NCBI GenBank assembly: GCA_027600665.1
Contig: JADGJL010000810.1
Span: 1 to 13,494 of the forward strand
Origin: Irineochytrium annulatum
Lineage: Eukaryota; Chytridiomycota; Chytridiomycetes; Chytridiales; Chytridiaceae
DNA length: 13,494 bases
Direction of reading: 5' to 3'
Each line of letters begins with the position of its first letter. Position 1 is the stretch's first letter. The position numbers and the translations under genes were made by a program. The notes under the pieces were generated by a model. It saw nothing but the letters and a program-made list of their open reading frames with translations, did no database searches and was not told the origin of the DNA. Shown one piece after another: positions 1 through 8,649 of the stretch.

Positions 1-30
1 GAATCCCAATAGCAGTTTCATGCATGCATC

Positions 31-36
31 TTTATT
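31..36 (-). terminator. Candidate AATAAA polyadenylation signal of the C48 gene
   Basis: The + strand reads TTTATT, so the minus strand carries AATAAA, about 160 nt after the stop codon at 196-194. This fits a fungal 3' UTR. The 1-193 stretch holds nothing else I can support. Confidence 0.45.
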
Positions 37-193
37 TTTTCATGGCTATAACAGTTTGTTACACCACCATCCCGCTCGGCAAACGACAAGTTGTACACGA
101 CAACAGCCGTCTTGTCACTCGTATCTACAACCTTTGTGAACGTCTCTCCAGAATACAGACCTGTTTTGTATCAAATCGTGGCCAACAAAGGCA

Positions 194-3100
194 TCACTCA
201 CAGCTCTCAATCAACTTGAACAGAGTTCTCGTTCCAACAGCGTGTATCATGTTTGTTCGCACGTCTTTGTGCAATTGGACGTTGTTGCCTTTCCTGGTCA
301 GAGGCAGTCCAAATCGTGATCGAACAGCGTTAACAACAAGATGTGCACCACAATTGTAGCTGTCGATTTGTTTTCCCACACCCTACAAATTATAAGATCA
401 CTTCAGACAGCAAACAAACCTTTATCTCTTTATAATTTTTTACGGAACAATTAGGAACACCAGCAAATTCTATGAGAGCATTGACAAAAGCCAGAAGCTG
501 TCAGCATTATTACCACAAGCACTATGAGCTAGCTATCTATCGCTTGCCTTATCCTTATCCGTAGAAGGGGAGCTCTTTAATGAGTCTACTATTGTAACCT
601 GTTTGAGCTTGATATTAACACAACACAACATGTAATGTCTATTGCTGATATTGAACGGAATGAACCAGCGAGTAGCCTGTAAAGCTTTTGCAGACCAGCC
701 AAAACCCACGAATATTCTGTACCTACAGTTCGCATAGCTTCACGAACATTAAGACCCCGCCTTCCCCGCCTTCCGCGAAAGGTAGCCTCCCAGTTCGCGA
801 AACTCTTTTTGTCCCAGTTGGGTCCACAAAAAATGCGGTATAGGTCGGTTGCGCCAAAAAAAAACCGTCCGAAAGTGTAGACGTCTCGTTCAGAATGCGA
901 AAAATTGCGTTTATAACCTGCAATATTGTCAGCTACATCAATGCATTTTTCGTACCGAGGACGCTATCCACTGCCCTTCGTTCAAAGTCAAAAGGCTATC
1001 GTACCCAATAAAGGCTATATTTCGATACGTTAAGCCCACATAAGACTGGCATCAGGCTTTTACTATATGCGCGGAAATTTCGAACTCACATTTTTTACCC
1101 GCAAGGTGGCAAACGCCTTCAAGGTCTTGATGACCGTCACATCAAAAGAATCGCAGCTCCACTTCAACCTCTTAAACGAAGCCTCCCAATCCTCCCCACC
1201 ATCAGAGTCTGTCAAATCCACCACATCCCGCTAATGTGTGTTACAATATATTTCAAGGTAGCAGCCATTACATCCGCGGTGTCAGATTCCGGCACTGTCT
1301 AAACCAAACGTTACGGGGAGAAACGGAAATCTTAAAAAATCACCTGCGTTTCCACCGTAATCATAGGATAGGTAAAACCGTTCCTAACCTGAAATATCAC
1401 AGGTGAAGTTGGACACCATTAAAATAGCTTACGTACATTAACCGCTTCCGCTTCGTCTTTACTGGACACAGGCAGTTGCTTAGACTCATCATGAACAGCG
1501 GTCTAGATGTACATCAGCGAACCAAAGTACCGCAGCAAAGACAATGCCATAGCGTCTGAACCCATAACAAAGAAAGGTGCGAACGTCAGGATTGCTACCT
1601 CCGTTTGACGCATATCTAGCCTCAAGGCCTCCGTACCATGAGCACTGTCTGCGGCATCCACATGGTTATTCTGTACAACACCAAAACCCAACTCTGCGGG
1701 TGAAGGTCCCCACATCTAACCGATTTCCATTTAGTTTTAAGCAGGAAGACACGAAAGAAAACTTGCCGTTGCGTTCGAACCAGGCCGCGCTTTACTATAA
1801 GCCCGCGCAGCCACCACTGCTTCGTCTCGAAACCTCTTCAAGTCGGCGAAGCTGCGTCGAATGTCGTCGGCTTGTGGTTGCAACTTCGATTTCGATTTAG
1901 CAAAATCCTCCTGCTGAATACGGTGGAGATGCCAAAGGGATCGCTTAGCCTCGTGCGCCGACTGACTTGCCCTCATTGCATCTTCGTATAATTCATCAAG
2001 GAACTTGATACAACGTAAGTGAAGCTATAATGGCCTGCAGCTTACGTTGCATTGGGTTGCAGATTCCACAACATCTTGTGTCGTCCCTGAATAGCCGTCC
2101 ATCTACAAATACTCAGCGAGTATGATCGTCTGTTAAACATCACCTTCGACACAGTCATCGTTCCAACATCGGTGCGCATGGAATCCCTAAGATCCCTTTC
2201 CTTCCAAAACACAAGTTGTTGTTGCAAGCCAGCCATGCAATTTGTGTCTGACACATCTCCCACAGGCACTCCAAATAACGCGTATGTATCATGCACACTT
2301 CTCAAAAGTTTCTCTAAAGATAGCCGTCTTGACTGATCATCGTCACTGATAAACATTCCAGCAGATTCCAGAGCAGCAACCTTCTTTGCAGCTTCGTTAT
2401 TCACGGCCATGTCGCAAAGCTTCGTGTTCAGGTCGTCGATAACCGAATTCTTCGCTTGAGCGTCAGCTTGTGCGCCGCGAAGCTTTGCGTGCAGGTCGTC
2501 TATAACCGATCGCAGGTCGCCAAGCGTTGTCAGGAGGCGGTCGACCTCCAATTTCTTTGTAGTTACTTGCTGTAATAGCAAAGCATTATCACGTTCAAGC
2601 TCTTCAATTGATCCCGCCAAAGTCGCAATTTCCGTCTTTAACGCCGTAATATTCGAACTCAACGCCCCGTTTTCCGTTTTCAATAACGTAAGCGCTTCCC
2701 CTAGTACCTGCACCTGTAAAAATAAGCAATGTCTGCAATTTAAAGGCGAACCTCAGCCTGCAAATGGACATTCCTCTCCTGCATACTTTGCAATCTCATG
2801 TCTTTATCTTTCAATTTCTGGTTTGCCGCCACCACCTTTTCGTCGCCCTTTCTTTGAACTGCCACGAAATTTGCATTCTGTTGTTCAACTATAACTATCC
2901 TCTGCTCTTTCCGCAAAACTAGGCTAATTTAGCTCATCGCCATGTAGTCACAACATACTTGAATCTCGTGCTTTATCAAGCTCCGCCTTCAAGTCCGCTA
3001 CCTCCTGCTCTAGTACCGCCGTTTTCTCTCGCTGCACCCTGCGATGGTTGTACAATTGCTGGAGATTTGCTTCGAAATCTTCATCTGTTGGACTCTCGGC

Positions 3101-3875
3101 AATTCTGAATTTCTTTTGCCAAGTTAGTACGGCTACTACCAACAATCAAATAGAACCTTGCGCCTTGTTTCCGATGTCGCCGCCCTGGGATTTGATGGCG
3201 AATATCTCTAAATCGCACAATAAATATTGCATCCACAAAATAAACATGCCTTTGGACGCTGAGGCTGGAAAGAACTGTCAGCAGGAGACGTTATTGGTGA
3301 ACTTACCGAAGTTGCTTGTTCAGTCATTGCAAAAACCGTGTCACGATCGTCACTGGATAGCTATGCCGGAAGACGCGTCAAACAACTTTTTGGAACTACA
3401 GAGCTCACTATCTGCGCGGGCGAAGCAAAACCATGTTGATTCGCGCACGGAGTTGTGCGCTGCCTTTTGGAGTAAACAATCAACCGTGGCTTTCTTGAAA
3501 GCTGTAAGGAAGTGAGACATCAATGAAAGCATATCAGGGTATTTTAAGTCACCTCAACATCTTCCGCAGTGGAGCTAGCGTTCCCGTCGCTCTCGTCATC
3601 ATTGCCAGCATCGTCACCATGGTCGCCGCTACCCACTCCATTTCCCTCAGCGTCCGTCGTGTTCTCGAGACTTCCCTCAGCCATATCACTTTCATTCTCA
3701 TCAGCCATTCCATTACCCTAAAAGTAGCCAGAGTCAGTAGCGCCTAACAGCACGTAGAACACACATTCCCGTTGTCCGAAAGCGACCTTTCTCGGGGACC
3801 CACTAACTGGTCCATAAGCTCCCGGCAGGCCTTGAGTTTCAAAGGAGGTTTTCCTCCCTTTAGCGGTTGGTACAT
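194..3875 (-). CDS. Multi-exon Ulp1/SENP-like (C48) cysteine protease with acidic N-terminus, coiled coil and SUMO-interaction-like motif
   Basis: Splicing about 20 exons gives roughly 851 residues. Residues 38-92 are rich in Asp, Glu, Asn and Gly. Residues about 142-370 are heptad-like and Leu/Ala/Glu/Lys-rich, a probable coiled coil. VVDLTDSD at 607-614 has the form of a SUMO-interaction motif. The C48 domain covers about 660-850: NEGQWIASS then VINAIFRIL (the Ulp1 W...IN motif), IPFNISNRHYML with His742, IVDSL with Asp759, and KQIDSYNCG with Gln794 and Cys800. The His-Asp gap of 17 and Gln-Cys gap of 6 match yeast Ulp1 (His514/Asp531, Gln574/Cys580). By family it should cleave SUMO or another ubiquitin-like modifier; the substrate is unknown. 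No internal stop appears and the active site is complete, so the gene looks functional. Tail-less Ulp1 domains also occur in transposons, so a mobile-element origin is possible. Start chosen: ATG 3875-3873, with A at -3. The C48 half is near certain; exons 1-4 and 9-11 are less sure. Confidence 0.8.
194..3875 (-). other. Exon-intron map of the C48 protease gene
   Basis: Exons in transcript order: 3875-3765, 3717-3553, 3501-3409, 3360-3307, 3112-2959, 2918-2752, 2713-2144, 2102-2046, 2003-1796, 1693-1599, 1502-1437, 1388-1344, 1298-1272, 1230-1099, 1045-956, 917-828, 786-727, 676-548, 497-444, 382-194. Most introns are 38-61 nt. All junctions are phase 0 except introns 5 and 9, which are phase 1 on both sides. 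Donors include GTAAGT, GTATGT, GTACGT and GTAAGC; one is GC. Good branch points include TACTAAC near 3124, GCTGAC near 930 and CTGAT near 1515. Weak spots are intron 4 (194 nt, 3306-3113), intron 9 (1795-1694), intron 10 (1598-1503, which could start at 1568) and intron 16 (827-787, acceptor GGGAG). The map was made by eye from splice consensus and frame continuity, without transcript data. Confidence 0.62.
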
Positions 3876-3892
3876 CTTCTGCTGATGGCTAC

Positions 3893-3931
3893 GTCATGCG
3901 TCATTTTAAAAATGAGACGTGACTCTATATA
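3893..3931 (-). promoter_or_regulatory. Candidate core promoter of the C48 gene: TATA-like box and CRE-rich hairpin
   Basis: A TATATA box (3926-3931) lies about 51 nt upstream of the chosen ATG at 3875. Between them, 3893-3907 and 3909-3923 form an imperfect inverted repeat: 12 of 15 positions match and one more is a G-T wobble, around a single-base loop. The arms contain ACGTCA, GCGTCA and ACGTGA, which resemble bZIP (CRE/ATF) half sites. Position and motifs are seen directly; promoter function is inferred. Confidence 0.35.
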
Positions 3932-4010
3932 GCATATTTATACCGTAATAGCAGCTTATGAAATGTCATAAATTGACAACATCCATACCCCGTCTAACCA
4001 CTGAATAGAG

Positions 4011-4422
4011 TGTGGGATCGGCCCAACTTTGGATTTTCACGATTCCGTGTATACACCTTATCTCGCCTTCTTGAGTTATCTTCACAACTGGGCCAATGTC
4101 GATAAGGGGTGGCTAGTCCTTTAAATATCAACGATCAAGCGGATCTCAGGAGGATCCCGTGGCTTTCACCAACTGTATAGGCGGGTCCTTTGCTCTCGGC
4201 GGACAACGCTCGCTGAGTCTCCCTACTTTCGCTATACTTGTGGATTTTGACTCTATTCCACCAATACTCCATTAATGTACCTAACGACGTTCCCCAGGAA
4301 GGAGCGTGATCCCTATTGGATGGGAACATTTGGAACTTAACATCGGATCACCATAGTGATTATGCCATATAGAACCTGTATGTGTGAACTCACTTATACG
4401 TGAGATTGCGTTCCGCCTGACA
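4011..4422 (-). repeat. Solo-type LTR of a Copia-family element, minus orientation
   Basis: Read on the minus strand this 412-bp block begins TGTCAGGCGGAAC and ends GATCCCACA, the canonical TG...CA form. It has a TATTTAAA box about two-thirds along. Its first 31 nt match the LTR start at 6380-6410 with 3 differences, but in the opposite orientation. No clean target duplication touches both ends. GAATA is present directly on the right (4423-4427) and 3 nt away on the left (4003-4007). No polypurine tract precedes it on its own strand, so it is not the 3' LTR of a complete element here. Confidence 0.6.
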
Positions 4423-6104
4423 GAATATCCCTGAAGGAGAGACTGGTGATGCACCGTCCGGAGAAAGTAGCCCAACCGGACAACAGTTGCCCCACGCTAA
4501 GGTACCCCAACATAATGCTGAACAAAATTCTGCTAAAGGAATAAGACTGATGCAAATATGGCATCAACGTCTCGGACATCCTAGCAAGATATACCTCCAG
4601 AATACCCTGCGACGAAAGGTCAGTAGAGGAGGATGGGGATGAAAGTAGCGACGAAAACGTCAATACTGCAAAAAACTACCAATAAATTACTTTCTAATTC
4701 TACTGTGGCAAATTACTTCCCTAACCATGATGACTGTTTAATTTGTGCTGAATATAAAGCACGCTCTCTACCGTTGTATGATACAAAACGACATGCAACG
4801 AGGGTGCTAGACAGAATTGGCACAGAGCTATGCTGGAAGATGCCGATTAGAGCTTATAATGGAGAACTATATCTCCAATCGATCGTGGATGCTTGGTCAT
4901 CAGTGGTGTTCATTTAACAGGATTGCACCAACCGCTGGTTGCGTTAAAGAAGACCATTCAAGAAAGGGAAAATTTTCAGCAGAAACACATAGAGAGTCTA
5001 CGGGCAGACAGCGGACGAGAATTGAAAACGAATTCTTTTGGGGAATGGAATTCTCACCGTGACCATCCAATTAGGTTGGAATGAATTGTCCCATATGTTC
5101 CAGCGTTGGACTGTATCTATTAAAGGCCTTCTGAGATAACTCGTGCATAACGCATGCTGGCGACAGCATGGTTACCTGGCAATCTCTGGACCCCTGCGAT
5201 GAAATACGCAGCTGAGCGTCATAATTACACATGGAGGTCCATGGTCTGAAAAATCAATAACACCGCAAGATTACCAGCACTTCCGAGTGTTCGGGTGCCT
5301 TGTTCTTTTTTGAGGACTTCGGGAAAACCAAAGGGAACAAGTTTGCAGGTCGAGCGGACTTGGGAATTTCTTAGGAATAGAAGGTTTTGATATTTGATGA
5401 ACCTATCATACTGGCACAGCACACCAGACCCGACTTGATGTACGCGGTTAATTACCTCGCACAATTTTAAGCGAATAAAGCTACCTGAAAGATATGAAAG
5501 CCTTAGTGCGAATACTGCAATATCTACGCAGCACTTACGACTATGGAGTTCTATATTCCAAAAATTCGTCAGTAGAACATGTTCTATTCTACAATGAACC
5601 AACTCCTGAGCAGTTCCAATTTATGCGAATGCAAATTACGGAGACTGACACGAGACAGTAAGTCACGTTCTGGCTGGGCTTTTATATGTAGCGGAGGTGT
5701 CTGGGCCTACTCTAGTAAGAAACAAAGCACAATTGCTTTATTATCGACGGAAGCTGAGACGTATGCCTTAACTGAGGCAGTCGAAACGGCGATATGGTTT
5801 AAACACCTCTTGAAAGAAATTGCCTTGCCAATTTGCCAAAACTGTTTTTAAAGATGACCAGTCAACGATTGCATTAGCATTAAAGCCGATTCTACATCAA
5901 CGTGTCAAGCACTTTGAGATAAAAAGTGCATTTATCAGGCAACATATTGCTGAGAAGGTCGTGCACCTAGAGTATTGCATGACAGAAGACATGATAGCTG
6001 ATATATTTACGAAGGCACAGCCAGCGGGATTGTTTACAAAACATAGACGATTACTTGAAGTCCACTCATTAGCTGTCGTGGGGAACAAGTTTGTTTCTAG
6101 CTAA
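4423..6104 (+). pseudogene. Decayed Ty1/Copia pol polyprotein (integrase to RNase H), frameshifted and internally deleted
   Basis: The order is that of Ty1/Copia pol. IWHQRLGHP (about 4557-4583) and CLICAEYKARS (about 4735-4770) are the zinc-binding His and Cys pairs before integrase. LRADSGREL (about 4998-5024) resembles the integrase active-site Asp block, normally LRSDNGGEF. Further integrase pieces are ARMLATAWLPGNLW-like (about 5140-5190) and HFRVFGC (about 5275-5297). Then comes the reverse-transcriptase tail TRPDLMYAVNYL (about 5425-5460), then RNase H with WAYSSKKQSTIALLSTEAE (about 5705-5760), VKHFEIK and TEDMIADIFTK (about 5990-6020). The RT catalytic core between about 5400 and 5422 is gone. 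At least six frame changes and several stops separate the pieces, and the usual RNase H DAD reads ANA. It is a dead copy that cannot encode its own enzymes. Confidence 0.88.
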
Positions 6105-6372
6105 TACGCTTACATATCCATTGTCCACCTTATGGCAGATTTTAGACCTGACCATAATTGGTACGTTCACCACCATAATGCAAATTGCCTCTGACTAAGC
6201 TATAATGCAAAGATTGCAGAAGGACTATGCAAACTTTTCGAAGTCGCATCAGAAGTAGCATAGCAACATGTGAAGATTGGAGTCATGCCCTTTCACTTGG
6301 TTTATGAATATTTAGAATAAAAGAATTGACTGAGAATCATGACATATTGACCCCTGACATGAATATTATCGC
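6105..6372 (+). other. Untranslated 3' segment of the Copia remnant
   Basis: These 268 bases lie between the RNase H stop codon (6102-6104) and the polypurine tract. No open frame of note was found. The position matches the short non-coding stretch that Copia elements carry before their 3' LTR. Confidence 0.5.
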
Positions 6373-6379
6373 GGGGGAG
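6373..6379 (+). other. Polypurine tract of the Copia remnant
   Basis: GGGGGAG sits immediately before a TGTCAGG LTR start, the usual plus-strand priming site of LTR retrotransposons. It fixes the orientation of the element as + and the boundary of the 3' LTR at 6380. Confidence 0.6.
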
Positions 6380-6526
6380 TGTCAGGCGGAACACAATATC
6401 ACGTATATGTACATCTCATGTTCAATTCCTGAGCAAGCGCCGCCGTATCTCGCTACGAATCCTAAGAGCAATCTCACGGCCAACAATCAGGACCGCTATC
6501 ACGGACCTGATCAAACAACGAAACTA
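6380..6526 (+). repeat. 5' part of the Copia 3' LTR, truncated or diverged
   Basis: It starts TGTCAGGCGGAAC directly after the polypurine tract. The first 31 nt match the inverted LTR at 4422-4392 (28 of 31). After about 6415 I see no further match to that LTR, so this is either another subfamily or a chimaera. The right border is set by the hAT remnant that begins near 6527 and is approximate. Confidence 0.5.
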
Positions 6527-7418
6527 CAGTGTTACCTGATAAATGCCTTGAAGGCGCTTTGAGTGTGTTTGCCAAGGGAAGTTTGGCTTTCGGATTGAGC
6601 ATAAGGTACGTGCGACGCAGAATAGGATCTTCGACGACGGAAAAGGGTTGGTCGTTGGTGATAACCCACTCCACAACTTCCTGCAGCCAGGCAGATTTCC
6701 GGAATGACATCTTCACACAATTGTATTTACGTTTGGACATGGAATGGTGTATATAAACCGCACGGGTTGCTCCTTGTGATGTATCACCGTAGGCGCTTCA
6801 TTCGTTATTCCGTCGTGCTCGCTGGAGATCCTTAGGTGTCTGGTCTTCCTATGCCTTCATACCACTGGTGGATCCAGACTTGTCAACCTTCAGAGAGTAG
6901 TTGGGAGGGGAAGTGCTGTTCGTATTCCATTTCCTGACTAATCAGATAGACTTCGCACTGTCACCTTACGGGTTGCAGACGGTGCAATACACCTTCGTCT
7001 CCTTGGCACCGTTCTTCACGGATTCGAAAAATTTCCAGAATTTCCTCACCCATGCACCGTCCTTCTTCCCAGATCGGTTGCCGCGATGCTTTTCCTCCTT
7101 GTCATCCTCTTCCCCCGCTTTCACATATGCCTCCTCTTCCTCATATGGTACTTCCTCGTCGTTGAGCGAATTCTGTGATTTGCCTTCTCGTCTGCGGTTT
7201 TCTTTGCCCACGGGTTTCCTCGCGACCCTTTCCTCCTCGCATTCGTCCTCAGAAAGCATAACCACAGGGCTGTCTGCTGTCTCGGCCGCTCTGTCGCGGC
7301 GTTGTTGTCCGGAAACACCTCTTCTCACTGCAGGCCTGTTGCATGGACTGGTTTGCAAGGAATCCAGGACTGATTCCGACACGCGCAGTGTCGCGCGACT
7401 GCTTGAGGCCAACGACAT
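6527..7418 (-). pseudogene. N-terminal fragment of a hAT-family transposase with BED zinc finger
   Basis: From ATG 7418 a Ser/Glu/Lys-rich, acidic N-terminus leads to WVRKFWKFFESV and CTVC (coded at 6975-6986), the first half of a BED zinc finger. GTAAGG...CAG (6969-6934, 36 nt, CTGAT branch) looks like a real intron that removes a stop; after it come CNPKW and SGSTSGMKA, the second half of the finger. A stop follows, and the expected His pair is lost. A later frame (about 6740-6555) reads EVVEWVITNDQPFSVVEDP and LMLNPKAKLP, the conserved hAT block after the finger. Nothing of the catalytic RNase H-like core or the dimerisation domain is present, so this is a truncated, dead copy. A host BED protein is less likely given the hAT block. 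Confidence 0.78.
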
Positions 7419-7425
7419 GGCAGCT

Positions 7426-7471
7426 GGAATTGGAATTGGAATTGGAATTGGAATTGCAATTGGAATTGGAA
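7426..7471. repeat. GGAATT hexanucleotide microsatellite
   Basis: Five GGAATT units, one GCAATT, one GGAATT and a partial GGAA. It lies just upstream of the hAT start on the minus strand. Length changes in units of six would preserve reading frame, and the minus frame reads alternating Pro-Ile. The array is seen directly. Confidence 0.9.
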
Positions 7472-7533
7472 CAATGCGGCGGGACAGGATTCGGAACACT
7501 TAACAATTGGCAGGAATCTTATTCCAAAGCCGA

Positions 7534-7660
7534 CGGGACCATCGGAGAACCAGTCCCGTTGCCGTCTGGAACCTGACCCACGTCCCAACGGGTTCGGGAC
7601 CAGGCCGGGACGGTGCAGCATGTCAACCCGATTCCCATCCTGTCCAGATTGATTCGGGAC
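7534..7660. repeat. Dispersed CGGGAC/GTCCCG motifs (possible hAT subterminal repeats)
   Basis: CGGGAC occurs at 7534-7539, 7595-7600, 7606-7611 and 7655-7660, and its complement GTCCCG at 7553-7558. Further TCCC-rich near-copies extend to about 7730. hAT ends commonly carry several short subterminal motifs bound by the transposase. Placement upstream of the transposase fragment fits that, but binding is inferred. Confidence 0.45.
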
Positions 7661-7681
7661 TGGTATGAAAAGATGGCTTGC

Positions 7682-7697
7682 CGAAACCGCGGTTTCG
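7682..7697. repeat. Perfect 16-nt palindrome
   Basis: CGAAACCGCGGTTTCG equals its own reverse complement. It lies between the CGGGAC motifs and the probable outer end of the hAT element. It may be part of the subterminal structure of the hAT end; no function is established here. Confidence 0.6.
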
Positions 7698-7732
7698 AAA
7701 ATCCCATCCCTGCTTTCGGAAATCCCGTTCAG

Positions 7733-7745
7733 TAGCGGACACTAA
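7733..7745 (-). repeat. Candidate terminal inverted repeat at the 5' end of the hAT element
   Basis: Read on the minus strand this is TAGTGTCCGCTAC, resembling the YAGTGT-type starts of many hAT ends. At the other side, + strand 6527 onward reads CAGTGTTACCTGA, a loose match. I found no 8-bp target duplication, so the end is tentative. Confidence 0.3.
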
Positions 7746-8339
7746 AATAATTATACAATCAAAGATTATGATTGACCTACCGGACAGCGAGACATTTGCT
7801 GTTCTGAAAATCATTATGAACCTCGCGGTAGCAAATCAAATGTGCAGTATGCATCAACTTTCGACAGTTCATTTTACTGCATGGCGTGAATTTCAAAATA
7901 TCAAATGGTCAATCTGCAAAGATTCCGACGGCGTATAAACCAACACGTAACTATAAGGGCAAAGCCCGAGTGACTCCCGTCGCGAACGTTGCTGGAGCGA
8001 ATGCAGATCGTTTTCAGCGATCGTCTTGGGGCAAAATGAAGACCACTATTTGGTAAAATAAACACCAAGGATGAGGTATGTCCAAATACGGTTAAGTAAT
8101 GACTTAACTAATGCATCTTTTTGCGATAGGTCACCAGAATGCTGGCCGGTGTTCTTTGAAGGGAGGGTCGACCGCTTAAAGAAGCCGATCAAACTCTCCG
8201 AGCAAACGCAAAGTTGTTAGGACTCCGAAGACCAGGAGAACTTATTGTGACTTCCGGCATATAAAGCTCCAGAATTTATCGCACAGACGGCAGACAACTG
8301 TAGTCTTTTGGAGTTCTCGGCTCAAGCGCTCATAGTGGT
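7746..8339. other. No recognisable gene (transposon-rich spacer)
   Basis: Short, stop-interrupted frames only. One (7678-7938, +) runs 86 residues with no family I recognise. The stretch lies between two element remnants and is probably decayed mobile DNA. Confidence 0.4.
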
Positions 8340-8649
8340 GAGAACGATGTGTTCGTACCAGTGAGCCAGCTTCACTTTGTCATTGGGGATAAATATATAT
8401 TCCACTGAAGCATCTCATGCTGGTTATGGCCAACGGTTAAGGATCCTCGGAATAGCGCCCACAAGTTTTATGATTGGCGACTTTGAGTTCTATGTCCCAG
8501 AAGCTTTGATAGTCGAAGGACTTCATAGGGTTCTTATCGGCACTACAAACATCGAGAAGATCGCCGCAGGAGACGGAACCAGCAAACTTCCACAGTTAGT
8601 TGAAGATGGATTGACTGGCCGACTAAAAAAAACTTCACACTCCTACTAG
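8340..8649 (+). pseudogene. Possible retropepsin-like fragment of an LTR retrotransposon
   Basis: One frame (8340-8408) reads VFVPVSQLHFVIGDKY; the next (8377-8649, 90 codons) reads RILGIAP, MIGDFEFYV, EALIVEGLHRVLIGT. The pattern of a short beta strand, then a hydrophobic VVxGLxxxVLIGT run, is like the C-terminal half of retroviral-type aspartic proteases (...dViLGxdfL). No Asp-Ser/Thr-Gly active-site triplet is visible and the pieces are frame-shifted. It could equally be an unrelated decayed ORF, so I hold this lightly. Confidence 0.3.

Noticed and set aside
24..359. 111-codon + strand frame
   Set aside because: It lies antisense to the last exon of the C48 gene, which has catalytic motifs; the + product resembles no family.
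723..923. Minus frame taken as one continuous 66-codon gene
   Set aside because: Its first part is a C48 exon (VINAIFRIL), but the rest runs to a stop and does not lead into the catalytic His exon.
3048..3515. 155-codon + strand frame
   Set aside because: It overlaps exons 3-5 of the minus gene, whose exons are phase-linked; its product has no recognisable feature.
3765..3875. Similarity of exon 1 (CRELMDQLVGPRER) to the start of LUC7-type splicing factors
   Set aside because: Only a short resemblance; the Cys/His fingers of LUC7 do not follow.
4003..4427. GAATA direct repeats as target duplication of the LTR
   Set aside because: The left copy is 3 nt away from the TG...CA end, so it may be chance.
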